In this document: one piece after another, positions 1 through 11,869 of the stretch
Numbering within the stretch: position 1 is the first letter of the stretch
Layout of the letters: every line of letters starts with the position of its first letter
Assembly: GCF_040802235.1 (NCBI RefSeq)
Contig: NC_133157.1
Location: 35,058,501-35,122,500, forward strand
Direction: 5' to 3'
DNA from: Manis javanica
Taxonomy: Eukaryota > Chordata > Mammalia > Pholidota > Manidae
Length of the DNA stretch: 64,000 nt
Translations under genes and position numbers: made by a program
Notes under the pieces: generated by a model
Seen by the model: the letters and a program-made list of their open reading frames with translations, nothing else
Told to the model about the DNA's origin: nothing
Database searches by the model: none

Positions 1-1428
<1,428 letters not shown>

Positions 1429-1613
1429 GTCCCCTGAACTGTGGGAGGTGCTAATAGCCCAGCCTCCAGCCTAGCCCAGCCTTTCTCCTTTGGCCTCTTC
1501 ATCAGGTCTCCTGCAACCCTGAGCCACCAGGACAATCACACCCCTTCCCTTCTCACCATTCAACTGCACCAGTAAAGAGGGGTTGAGGGTGACCCAAGCA
1601 TCAAAATTAATTA

Positions 1614-1619
1614 TTTATT
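1614..1619 (-). terminator. CREB3: CREB3 poly(A) signal
   Basis: TTTATT on the + strand reads AATAAA on the minus strand, about 255 nt downstream of the CREB3 stop (1872-1874). It lies inside the likely GBA2 3' UTR. Confidence 0.55.
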
Positions 1620-1717
1620 TCTTTGCTCACCCCATTCCTTCCCAATGCATGAAATGCTCAAGGAGGTCAGTTAATTCCCTAGGTTGATTCATGGGCAAAG
1701 AAACATACACAGGTAGA

Positions 1718-1723
1718 AATAAA
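1718..1723 (+). terminator. GBA2: GBA2 poly(A) signal
   Basis: AATAAA lies about 290 nt after the GBA2 stop. It is beyond the CREB3 signal on the other strand (1614-1619), so the two 3' UTRs should overlap. Confidence 0.6.
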
Positions 1724-1871
1724 AGACCCAGAAAGCCAGTTAAGTGTGGTGTGTTTGAGCCCGCAGGCTTCCTGACAGGGCACAGGAGCTGAGGCTAGCC
1801 CTTTCCTATTCATTTGGACACAGACTGGAGGGCCCCAGGCTCTAGGTCAGGGCACCTCCCCATCCTCACAT

Positions 1872-4800
1872 CTAGCCTGAGTAGCCACCCTGCAAAGTAA
1901 CAGGTGAGAGGCTGTGGTTAGGGAGCCATCCCTCCTTCCTGGTGTTATTTGCATGCAGGAAGAGGATGGGACCTGGGCAGGGGAACTTTGAGAAGACGTC
2001 AGGGAGTGGCAACTTCAGGGGAGGCTCTGCACCAGGAGCCTGAAGCATGTGGCAGAACAGGCAGCAAGAGTTGCCAGGAGCCTGGAGCTCATGGTCTGAG
2101 CTGTCCTTTAGTACCTCTGACTGCAGAGCAGGCAGCTCCATCTGGTGAGGGTCCTCACCGGGAAGGGCACGAAGCTGGCGGGACAACACTGAGGAGACAA
2201 AGAGTCTTCAGGGGCAAGCCAGGCCTCCCCTGACCCTTCCCCAACAGTATATCAAGCTTCTCACCTCCGTGCTCAGTCGGCAGGCTCCCTCTTATATCAG
2301 AGGAGTACAGAGCAGGTACAAGAAGGAGGCAGAAGGAGAACAGTAGAACCTGGATCACAGGAAAAAGGAGATGAAGAAGGGCTCTGGATTGCACCCCTAT
2401 CCTTGCTGCCTGAGAAAAGGATATCTCTCCTTCCATCACTATCCTCACCAAGACACAAGTGCTGCTGCTGGTGGTTTTGTTTGATATCTGAATCACCATG
2501 GCCTGGAGTCTCCTCAGCTGATCTAGAAGAGACCTAGAGGAGGAGAGGGGACAGAGAGTAGCCCCTGAGATCCTGTGAAACCCTCCTGTTAAGGCCACCT
2601 CCCTCTGTACACTGGATCCTCTCTTGCATTTTATCCTATTTTTTGCAAAGGACTTCTTCCTCTCTCAAACAGAATGCCCAAAGTTTCTCATTAAAGCAAA
2701 CAAACAACCACTCTGCCCTGCCCTGAGTTAACCTCTTTTCCAAATACCTTCAGTGGTCCTACACTGCCTAGTCAGCTCTGCACATAATCCCCACCGGGCA
2801 TTCTATGTTCTTTACCTTCTGACCCAACTCACCTATGCTAAGGGATCCTGGCTGACTAGACTATGCTGTGTACTCCCTCCCCTACCCACCCCAAAATCCT
2901 ACATACTATCAAATGCTATCAGCCCCATAAAATCTTTCTTATCCCTTCTTTCTCTTTCTTGATACTTAACTTTCCTTAGTTACTTGTCAACTTTATTCCT
3001 CATTACTGTGAACTAGTTGCAATTGGAGACCCCCTAAAGACCAAGCACCAGACTGTCCATGTGGCAGCTACCCAGTCAGAAATCAAGTGTGGAGTAGAAG
3101 AAAGAGCAAGACAGCATTAAATAGGAGGGAGGAGAAGGGACTGATGTTGCAGCGCTTACAGATTCTGTTCCTCTAGGACCTGGACTTTGTTCTGTAGCTC
3201 CAGATTCTGGGCTGTATATTTTAAGACCCTGTGGAAATAACATGATGTGGGAATATGGCCTGTATCCTCCCTTCAAAAACCCATCACTTCCAACCACCTT
3301 CATCCCCCTACCGCTGGTCCCTCTCTCTTTCATACCTGCTCTCTAAACCTCCCACATACACCCTTTTCTTCCTCCGGCTCTCCTGAGCAGACTTTTTGTT
3401 TCTAATCTTCCTCCGCACTTGTTTCAGAACTTGTTCCTCCATCTGAGAAAAAAATGGGGAAAAAGGGACTCATCAGAGGAACAGTGGACCAAAGAGTTGG
3501 AACACAGCTGAGTTGAATCTTCTTCCCAATGCAGGAATTCCTTCTACAGCTTCCCTAACCAACTGGCCCTCAGCTTCTGTCTGAATGTCTCTGAGAACCA
3601 GGTGTTAATACCCTCAGAGCCAGACCATTTGTAACAAATTATTAATTTATTAATTTAAAAAAAAGTTTTTTCCTTATACTGAGCCACCATCTGCCACTAT
3701 AATTTCCATCCATTGGACTTACCTAGTACCTAATCTCTGGAGCCATATAAAACGAATAATCCTTAGCTATTTTATGATATTTGATATTTCTCCAGAGTTT
3801 AAAAAAAAATCTGGACAAAATTTTTAACTCATCAGCTTATCTCCTCTCCTCAGGATGGACTGCATCCTTGTAATATCTGTCAAAGCTCTGGGCTCATAAC
3901 TGGACACAAAGATGTGTCTGGCCAGCATAAAAAAGCAAGATAGTTGCTGCCCTTGTAGAGGCAACTCTTCCATTGATACAGCCTCCAAACCCTGTATCAC
4001 ACTGCTACTGATACTGTATTTTTAAGAAATTAAAATTCCCTTAATCTGTCAGTGAACACTGATTTCATCGCAGTACTACAAATACTGTGCTTGTAAAGCT
4101 GCCACTCATTGAAACTTAAAACTCAGGATTTTACATTTTTCCTTGGTATGCCACTTAGTCCAGCCTTGATGAACTCAAACTTAATTCTACCATTCAACTA
4201 CAGGTGGATTACCATGAAGTCTGTGAAATCTAAGTGTCATACTTGCACAGTCATTTCCAAGTCCCTATACTATAATGTTGCACTGGTCATTTTTAATTTG
4301 TACAAACCCCACAAAACCAGGATCAGCCCCTGCATCCAGCACATTAACTACATGCTCCAGCTTCCTCTAAGCAACAATTTGCAAAATTTCTCACCTCTGT
4401 TTTTAAGTCACTGATAAAAAATTAACAGAATTGGCCTATCTGGGGCTCCCTTTCATGGATGGGAGTCTTACCTTGGTGAGAGGAAGAGTCTCAGGCAGAG
4501 TAAGCCCCTCCTTCTCCAACAGCCTCTTTTCCTCATCTGTCAATATAAGCCGATCAATCTCCTGGGGCTGCAGGGAATGAGTGGGCAGCAGGGTTGCAAG
4601 GGAATGTCAGAGAAGAATGGGGAATTCTGCCCCGATCCCCGCAACTTGGGAATAATACTTTCAATAAATCAAGTCAAATACCTGCTCTGCCAGCTCCTCC
4701 ACATGCAGTGGAGTCACCTGGGTCTTCTCTTCTCCACAACTTCCACTACCTGCAAAAGGAGCTAGTATGAATAGCCAGGCCCATTAATTTTTCCTCCAAA

Positions 4801-5183
4801 ACATCCCTTATTTTAGACTCACCTATATCTATGGAGTCATGTTCGTGTGGGAGAGAGTAGGTGTGATCATGGTGGACAATACAGGGGTTAGAGGAGCTGA
4901 GAACGTTCAACGATGCTGGGGGACTCAGCAGGGAAATCAGGAAATCCTCTACATCCCAATCGCTCAGGGCCTGCAAAGGGTTCGGAGTAACAGGCCTTGA
5001 CTTCTCACCACCCTCTCCCCTCATGGACATCTCCACCCACCCCCGCCCCCCACACACTTCAGAAAGCGGCTGTTCCCAGTCCGAAGTAAGGTCCGAGGCC
5101 GTGTGCTCCGCCCCCAAATTGCCGCTTTCCTCTACCAGGAAGCCCAGCGGATCCTGGTCACCCGGATCCAACGCCAGCTCCAT
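1872..5183 (-). CDS. CREB3: CREB3 (Luman/LZIP), ER-anchored bZIP transcription factor, complete
   Basis: CREB3 is an ER membrane bZIP factor released by Golgi proteolysis (S1P/S2P) to activate secretory and stress genes. Nine coding exons on the minus strand: 5183-5058, 4970-4823, 4749-4682, 4567-4472, 3442-3336, 3228-3160, 2533-2449, 2349-2265, 2188-1872; sum 1101 nt, 366 residues (human 371). Visible domains in order: acidic N-terminus ([11 protein letters not shown]); the DHTY host-cell-factor binding motif in exon 2; a bZIP basic region ([17 protein letters not shown]) in exon 5; leucine-zipper heptads in exons 6-7; a transmembrane segment in exon 8 ([15 protein letters not shown]); then the lumenal tail. 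RQLR just after the membrane segment is a possible S1P-type site (inference). I chose Met 5183 because it aligns with human MELELD; an in-frame ATG three codons upstream (5192) is also possible. It is head-to-head with TLN1 and tail-to-tail with GBA2. Confidence 0.95.
3840..4430. repeat. Ancient CR1/L3-like LINE remnant in CREB3 intron 4
   Basis: The intron between CREB3 exons at 4472 and 3442 contains AT-rich sequence with phrases typical of mammalian L3/CR1 3' regions: 'gctcataactggacac', 'ctgtatcacactgct' and 'caggattttaca'. Assignment is from memory of the consensus, so moderate. The flanking 3600-3840 is AT-rich with no feature I can name. Confidence 0.45.
4971..5057 (-). ncRNA. MIR6853: miR-6853-like intronic microRNA (CREB3 intron 1)
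   Basis: CREB3 intron 1 is only 87 nt. Near its 5' end (minus strand) it has GGAGATGTCCATGAGG and it ends TGTTACTCCGAACCCTTTGCAG-like sequence at the acceptor. As I recall, human miR-6853-5p contains GGGATGTCCATGAAG and the 3p ends GGAACCCTGCGCAG, placed in the same intron with the 3p end at the splice acceptor. Position and partial sequence agree; base pairing here looks weaker than in human, so processing is not assured. Confidence 0.4.
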
Positions 5184-5189
5184 ACGGGA

Positions 5190-5760
5190 CATCTAAAGAC
5201 AAAATGGGCAGAAACACAGGAGTTCACCCCTACACCTGTCCTCAACCCCGAACACCACGCGCGCCCCCCACTGATGGTGTGCGGCCCCACCTGTCCGCTA
5301 GTCCCAGTTCGGCGACACTTTCCTCTTGCGGATAGCAGCGGTTCTCAAACCAGCCTCGCTTGGCCGACTCGAGCATCCCACCTTCCAACAGAGCGGAAGC
5401 AACGCAATACCCCCGGGGCATTCCGGGACTTGGAGTTCCCCCACCAATGCGGAAGTGCTCTAAGTGCCGCGCTAAGTCCCGGGAGCTATGCAAATAAAGG
5501 GTACGGCCCTTGGCCTCCACACCCTGAGGGCGTGCATTCTGGGGATTCGTCTCCGCCTTCTCCCCAGACTAAAAGAAGGAAGGATTAGAAACTAAAGGGA
5601 ACTCAGGCACAGTTCGGCGTTTTCTCTGGATTGCGCCGCACCCTTGCTTCCTGCCGGGGAGGACCTGCCGGTCATCCGCCGGCTCCTGAGCATCGAGAGC
5701 TGGGGCCAGAACAGCTTCCTGCAGTTCCTGGAACCATAGAGCGCCGGCCCAGGACGCCGC
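5190..5760. promoter_or_regulatory. Shared (bidirectional) CREB3/TLN1 promoter region
   Basis: The head-to-head interval between the CREB3 start and TLN1 exon 1 is GC/CpG-rich. It holds CCAAT next to an ETS-type core (ccaatgcggaagtg, about 5446-5459), another ETS core near 5784 (acggaagtg) inside or beside TLN1 exon 1, and an octamer ATGCAAAT at 5488-5495. No strong TATA box is obvious, apart from AAATAAAG next to the octamer. Transcription starts are inferred, not seen. Confidence 0.6.
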
Positions 5761-5896
5761 CCGCGGGTGGGGGACGTTCCCGGACGGAAGTGGCCGAGTG
5801 AGTGTCGAAGGGAGGGCGAGGCCGGAGCCCGAGAGACGCCCGGGAGAACGAGCGGATTAGCGGGCCGGCGGGCGGGGCACCAGCCGGGCAGCGCAG
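5740..5896 (+). other. TLN1: TLN1 non-coding exon 1 (5' UTR)
   Basis: GC-rich sequence ending in a good donor (gcgcag|gtaggc after 5896). The next supported exon is the one with the TLN1 start codon (acceptor before 11835), so this is the likely 5' UTR exon. Its 5' boundary is a guess. Confidence 0.6.
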
Positions 5897-6229
5897 GTAG
5901 GCCGGATCGGGCTAGTAGGAGTCTTAGGGTGGGGCCGCGAGGCCGGGCTCGGAGGCAGGCTGGCGGGTGGGGCCCCCGACTCTAGTGCGTCCCCGTTTTG
6001 GGTCCTGTTGGAGAACCCAGCGTCCAGCGTGTCTCGGCTTGGGCTCGGAGCTAAGTAGGCCGTTTTTCGGGAGCCAGGCCCTTCCTGGGAGCAGTCCTCT
6101 GACTGGGACTTTGGGGGAGGGGAAGGGGTGGGAGTAGCAGGGAGGCGCAGGGCGGGAATCGGCTTTGAGGTTAGCTGATAGCGGGTATGTGGGTACAAAA
6201 GCTTTGGGTGAGTTGGGGATTAGATGGAG

Positions 6230-6720
6230 TTGGGTTTAGGAATCCAGGTTAGCTTCAGGAGTTATAAAGCGGCAGTTAAAACTTAAGAGTTGTTAGTGTG
6301 AGATCCGTTTTGTGTAAGTAAAGTTTGGATTAAAGTCATTTTTTTTCTAGGATGCCCAACATAAGTCAGAGAGTTCAGGGTCGGGTTAAGAGTCAACAAC
6401 ATGATTTGGTTTAGAAGTCCAGTTTTAGGGATTAGCGAATATTGGCATAGTCAGTATGAGGGGTAAACAGTGAAGGGGTGGGTCAGGAATCAAATGACAA
6501 ATGAACTTTAAATTTTAGGGATCAACATTTAGGGTCAAGGTTACGATTTGGTGCTAAAGGTAAAACTTAGATCAATATTAGGGACCAGGGATTGGATACT
6601 GGTATCTCCTAGAAAAGGGATGAATGTGAAAGCCATTACTGGGAAGCAGGAAACAAATTAGGGTCAGAGTTAATGTTAGGAATTAGAGCAGTTGTAGAGG
6701 TTGTGGTGGAGGTCACGGTA
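6230..6720 (+). repeat. Degenerate TTAGGG-like tandem array in TLN1 intron 1
   Basis: About 490 bp in which short G/T-rich phrases recur: ggtttagga, ggttag, gggttaag, ttttaggg, atttaggg, attaggg (twice), gttagga. At least five exact TTAGGG words fall between 6424 and 6665. The spacing is irregular, so this is an eroded array rather than a clean telomere repeat. Confidence 0.5.
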
Positions 6721-7289
6721 ATTGATCATGGACAGAGATCGCTTTTGAAATTGCTAGTAGGTAGATGCCCTTGTTTTGTGAGGAGGTTTCTTATTTCCCT
6801 GTAGTTGCAGGGGCTTTTTTGTTCCAGAAAAATGACAAACTAATTTCAGACTAGGATTCTAGGCTTCAGCTAGAATTTCAGGCATCTAGGATTCCAGCTT
6901 CTTTATTCTCCTGTCTTAAGCCCATGACCACCACAGTTGCTGGGCAGGGATTCCTGGACTGTGTTGTTTACAAGATAGGGGTGGGAAAAGAACAGGAGGA
7001 ATCCAGGAGATGTACAAGGAAGGCCTAGTCATAAGTGAGGGGCTGCCTAGGGAAGAGGGGACTGGTGACCAAAGGGGAAGCAAACCAAGGAAACACTGTT
7101 GACATGGAATAAAGGGATGGCTGAATCCTCTGAAAGTTAAGCTCCTCTCCCTGTCTCCCAGTTCTCTGTATATTAAGCCCTCCTCTCTGCTCTGGTCCCT
7201 GGCTCTCCATTTCACAGCCTTCCTGCACACCCCCTTACAGACTATTGCCCTTGCCTTAACTTTCCCATGGTGTTCATCTTACCTTACGT

Positions 7290-8120
7290 TCCCAGTTACA
7301 GTTCTGCCTCCCTGCCCACTCCTTAATCTGCACATCCTGCCTTAATTTACCTTGCCCAAATTTGAGCTTTCCCATCATCTTAAAGCACCCTCTCACCAAT
7401 TCACCCACTCATCCTCCTGCACCCCAACCCAGCCTAACACAACTGCCAAGTACCCTGGCCCCTGATAGGTGCCATCCCTAATTCTAAGCCTCCTTAAATT
7501 ATTGGTCCAGTTTTAGATTCCCTTCCCCCACTCCCCAAACAGAAAAGAGGAAATGAGACCCAAAGAGGAAACTGGTCTTGCTGATCCCACAGCCTGCCAT
7601 TGACCACACCCCCATTTCACTCCTAGCCTGACCCTGCCACTGACCTCAGCACTATCCTCTACCCAGGCTGACCCAGCCAGACCCAGCCACTGGCTATACC
7701 CCCTTCCTCCACCCCCAGCTCTAGCTTTAAACACTGCCAGTGCTCCTTCACTCTCCCTCCCAGCCCAGCCTAATTTAGCCACTGGCCACAGCCCCATTTC
7801 TTCTCAGCCTCCTGTAGCCTGACCCAGCCCAGACCTCACTGCATTATTCTGACTTAGCCACCGTCCTCATAATTATTTTCCCCTTCTCCCAGCTTGATCC
7901 ACTGATTATATATGTACTTTTCCTACCACCATCTTCCCCTTTCTCTTCACCTTGTCTTCCCCATTTCCAGCCCAATACAGTCACTGCTCTCATCCCTTCT
8001 GCCCCTACCTGGCACTAAGCACATCCCCACCCCCTTTCCCTACAGCCTAACCACATCCCCTAACACTGTCTCATCTTCACATTCCCAGCAAGCCCTGATC
8101 CTTTCTTTTCCCCGCTTCCT
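7290..8120. repeat. Degenerate C-rich minisatellite in TLN1 intron 1
   Basis: Recurring motifs such as AGCCTGACCCAGCC, GCCACTGGCCACA, GCCACTGGCTATACCCC, GCCCCATTTC and CCCCCATTTCACTCC reappear roughly every 40-60 bp across about 800 bp. The copies are well diverged. No coding potential is apparent. Confidence 0.45.
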
Positions 8121-8199
8121 AGTTCTTTACCTAAACTCAAGCCGCCCCAGCCCCAAGTGGCTACTGATGACAGGAAGCTAGGGGACCCCAGCCTGACTT

Positions 8200-9190
8200 T
8201 GGGCCCTGGGCCAGGGGAGTTGACAAGACAAGCTGTCATCAGCTCCTGTCAGTTCTACCTCTTAAAATTGCTAATAAGTGACATTCTCCTTGCCACCATT
8301 CTAACTCTGGCTTCATTACCTCTCACATGTGCCAATGCCATTGTTTTTCTAACCAATCTTCAAGGTAACTGCCTGAGTTATTTTCCTAAAATCCAGTCTG
8401 CTTATGTGCCCTATCTGCTCAAAGCCTGCCTTGGCCTCCTGCTAGCTTCCAGTAGGTAAAATGCCTTGTATTTCTGTCTAGTCCTACCCTGGCTTTCCAT
8501 CCTAACCCTGCCTTCCCCATCACTGCCCCCTTGCAGGTTCCTTGTGCTTCAGCCAGACTGCCTGCTCAATTCCCTGAGTGCTCCTCCACGATTTCCTGCT
8601 TCTCCGCCTTTGCCTATGCTATTCTCTGCCTGGAATGCTGCCCCTGACTCATCTCCGGCTGGCATAGTGGAGAGAGCTTGGGCCTTGGAGTCAGAGAGAC
8701 CTGGGTTTGGATCCTGGCTTCACAACTTTCTAGCTGTGTGACTTTGGATGAGTACCCTGAACAAGTGTTTAACTTCTTTGAGCCTTAGTCTCCTGCTCTG
8801 TAAAAATGGAAATAATGAAACCTACCTTGCAGGGTTGTTGTAAGGATTAAATGAAATTATGTATACAAAGCAATTGACATATAGTCAATAAAAGATTATT
8901 ATTTTTTAATCTTTATTTTTTAAAATCCTAACTTCAAATGACTTCATGGAAAAATTCTGGTCCCCCTTCCCTAACCTAAAGAGATTGCTCGCTCCCTGAG
9001 CACACTCCTCTTGGCTGTTACCACATCCTGCCCTCTGTTATAATTCTTTATTTAGCTTGTGCATGTAGCTGACTGTGAGCCCCTTGAAGGCAAAGGCTAG
9101 GGCTCACTTGTCTTGGTTCTCAGCCACTGAGTGTTTGGCCAAGGGCCTTCCCTACAACAGACCCTCAGAAATGCTTGCTAGATGAATGAA
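8200..9190 (+). repeat. Ancient L2-like LINE, interrupted by a MIR
   Basis: 8200-8654 carries L2-style text (ctgctcaaagcctgcc, ctattctctgcctggaatgctg). 8900-9190 resumes with ctgactgtgagccccttgaaggcaaagg and gaatgaaggg-type ending words. The MIR at 8655-8898 separates the two parts. Family call is from motif memory. Confidence 0.5.
8655..8898 (+). repeat. MIR SINE, near full length
   Basis: Classic MIR sequence in order: a tRNA-like head (tggcatagtggagagagc), the core (cttggagtcagagagacctg, tagctgtgtgactttgg), gcctcag-like 'gagccttagtctcctg', then the tail ggttgttgtaaggattaaatga. Well preserved for its age. Confidence 0.85.
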
Positions 9191-10366
9191 GGGAGAATGT
9201 CTATATAATGGGAGGACAGTTGTTGGGGCAAGTTGTGTGCTTGCTGATAGACATGTGTTTGTGGGGAAGTGTGTGCAAGGGATGGGGTCTTTACAGGAAG
9301 ATAATGTCCTGATGGGATCTGGGTAGGTGCTGCGTGTTTTGAGATAACAGGTCCCTGGAGACAATGTAAGTAGCTTTGCAGGGAAGAGCTCTGTGCATAG
9401 GCTGGGTGCATCTGAGGAGAATGAATATGCATGGTGAGGAGTATAGGTTGGGGGCTGTGTTGGGGAAGGTCAGGTCTAGGCTTTCAGCTGCCCCGTCCAG
9501 CCCTAAATGAGCCTCCAGCGGTGGAGGCCGGATGTGTCAATCTCACCCACAACCCCCCTCCCTTCTCCCCGCGGTTGCGGACTCAGAGGCCAAATTTGGT
9601 AACAGACCGAGTGTCACTCCCCCAACCCTCTTACATTCTAACTGTCTTCAGTGTTCTCTCTCCCTTTGTCCCTTTCTGTGACTGTCTTTCTGCAGCTCCC
9701 TTTCTGGATATCTGCTCTGACTATATTCTCCATGTACCCCAAATTCCTCATCTGCAGTACACTTACATTCCATTCCTTGCTGGGATTTGACCTGTCCTCC
9801 ACACACACACCCCCACCACTGATTGCCCAACTGCTCTGGAATGCATCTCAGGAATGTCTTGAGGGAGGAGGAGTTCTCTGGGAGGGGGACATAGTGGGGT
9901 GGCATTGTTGCTGTTCCATAAAACATGATGGAAGGGGAAGCAGGAACTCGATAGCTTCTCCCCATACTTCCAGGGCCTCATTCTGTGCTCTCATCACTCC
10001 CAGTTCACTCCTCAATTCCTCCTCCCTCACCCTCTTGGAGCTATGTGGCTGTCCACTCAGGACCAGCCTAGCCTGGGAGTAAGGGTAGGCATGACTCAAC
10101 TCCCTTATCAGGGTCTCAACAGAGGTTTCCGTGCTTGAGGAAGAAGGGGGTGTCCATATGTCCGGAGGAAACGGGGGCAGTGGGGGGAGACATACAATTT
10201 CAGCTTAGGGTGGAGGGTCCTTGCAGTCCTACCCTCACCTCCTCTGACTCCTCCAGCTTCGCTGACCCTCCAGCCCTCCAGCAACCCCACAGCCAGGTCT
10301 GTCTAGCTACTGGAAGAGGTGCCTGAGGAATAGGGACATGGGCAGAGAGCTAGAACTGGCGAGACT

Positions 10367-10377
10367 GGGGGGGGGGG
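10367..10377. repeat. Poly(G) run of 11
   Basis: An uninterrupted G11 tract in TLN1 intron 1. The rest of 9190-11834 shows only short MIR-like scraps (for example 11310-11410) and no gene. Confidence 0.9.
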
Positions 10378-11869
10378 TCCTCTCTTATTTGGGAGTAAAA
10401 GTAGAGAGCAAACTGTAGTTCCTTCTCTTTTGGGAGTTGGACTATTTCTGAAGTCAGAAATGGTCTACCAAATGCTTGATCCAGACCTTTCCTCCATCTG
10501 TCTCCTGTTTCTACCTAGATTTTCAATCCCCCCTTCCTAATCTCTCCACCCCCCAATAACATACCCCTTCCCAGCTTCTGTGGTTCTCAGCTTCCTTCTG
10601 GATCCCACCACCCCCACCTCTGCTTCCAACTTTCTCCCTAATCCTGCTTTTCCCCCTTGGTGCTAGTAGTTTGACAGGAGACGAATGGGTGGCCTGGATT
10701 TGCTCATTCTCTTGGTTAAGAGATACCAATTCCTTGTACTAAGCTGGGTCACATCAGCTGCCAAGCAGACTTGCCATCTTGTGTACTGTGTGCCACCTGC
10801 CATCTCCAGTGGCTCTGCCAGTCCCCTGAAAGGTGGTGCCAGGAGGACGGGAGAGGGCCTGGTGGGGCTGGTAGCCAGAGCTGCACTGAAACTACTGCTA
10901 GGGGTCTCAGCTGAGATGGAGGGCAGAATTCCTCATACTGAAGAGAGAGCATAGTACAAAGAGGAGTGACGACTGGGTGGTGACATGGGGACTTAGAACA
11001 GTCAAGGACTGAGTTAGAAGAACTGGGCTTTCTTTGACCTGTCTAGAAACTCCTCCCCCTACCCCCCTACCCCTGAGTCAGATTCCCCTTCTACAGAGTT
11101 GAAAAGTTGACTAGATAATTTCTGAGATCCACTGGATTAAAGTCATAATTCTAGCTTGACTGCCAGGGAAGCCAAATATGGAGACAAGCTCCTTGGGAAG
11201 GCCTCCACTATCTCAGGCTGGAGGGAAGCTGGGACAAGAGTGGGCCTGGGCAGTTTGAATAGCTAGTGTTTGGTCTCCCTGCCAGAGTAGCTAGAGTCAG
11301 TGTTTGCAGGCTTCAAGAGCCCTTGGGAATTATCTACTGTAACATCTTCATTTTGCAGAAAAGGAGGCTAAAGCTGTGAGAGGGGAGGTCACATGATGAG
11401 GGCAGAGCTCTGAAAATCACAGACAGGACAAAGCCAGCAGGAATGTAGTGGGAGAGGAGAGAAAAAGACGAACCAGGAAAAGATGCAAACAAGGCCTGAG
11501 AAAGGAGCAGGGACAAGGGGCGAGAGAGAGACACTCAGAAGAAAAAAGGGAGGCACGGATTCCAGTGCTGGGGACAGGGCAGTGTCCACAGGTAGCAGTG
11601 TATTCAGACCTGTTTTGTACCTTGCAGACCAGCCTTTCTTCAGATGTCTTTGGTTAGGCCTGGTCCTTTTGATGTAAATAGTCTTTCACTCTTTAAGATT
11701 ATTAAATAAAATAAAAGCAACCTCATTACCATCTGCTTTGGTGAGTCCCTTTCAAAAACATCCCTCCCTGGGACTCCATCTGGGGGACCTCCTCCTCACC
11801 AATGAGGGTGTGTTCTAATCCGCTGATGCCGCAGGCCAGGTATAGCCAAGCTGGAGAGAAGCTGCCACC

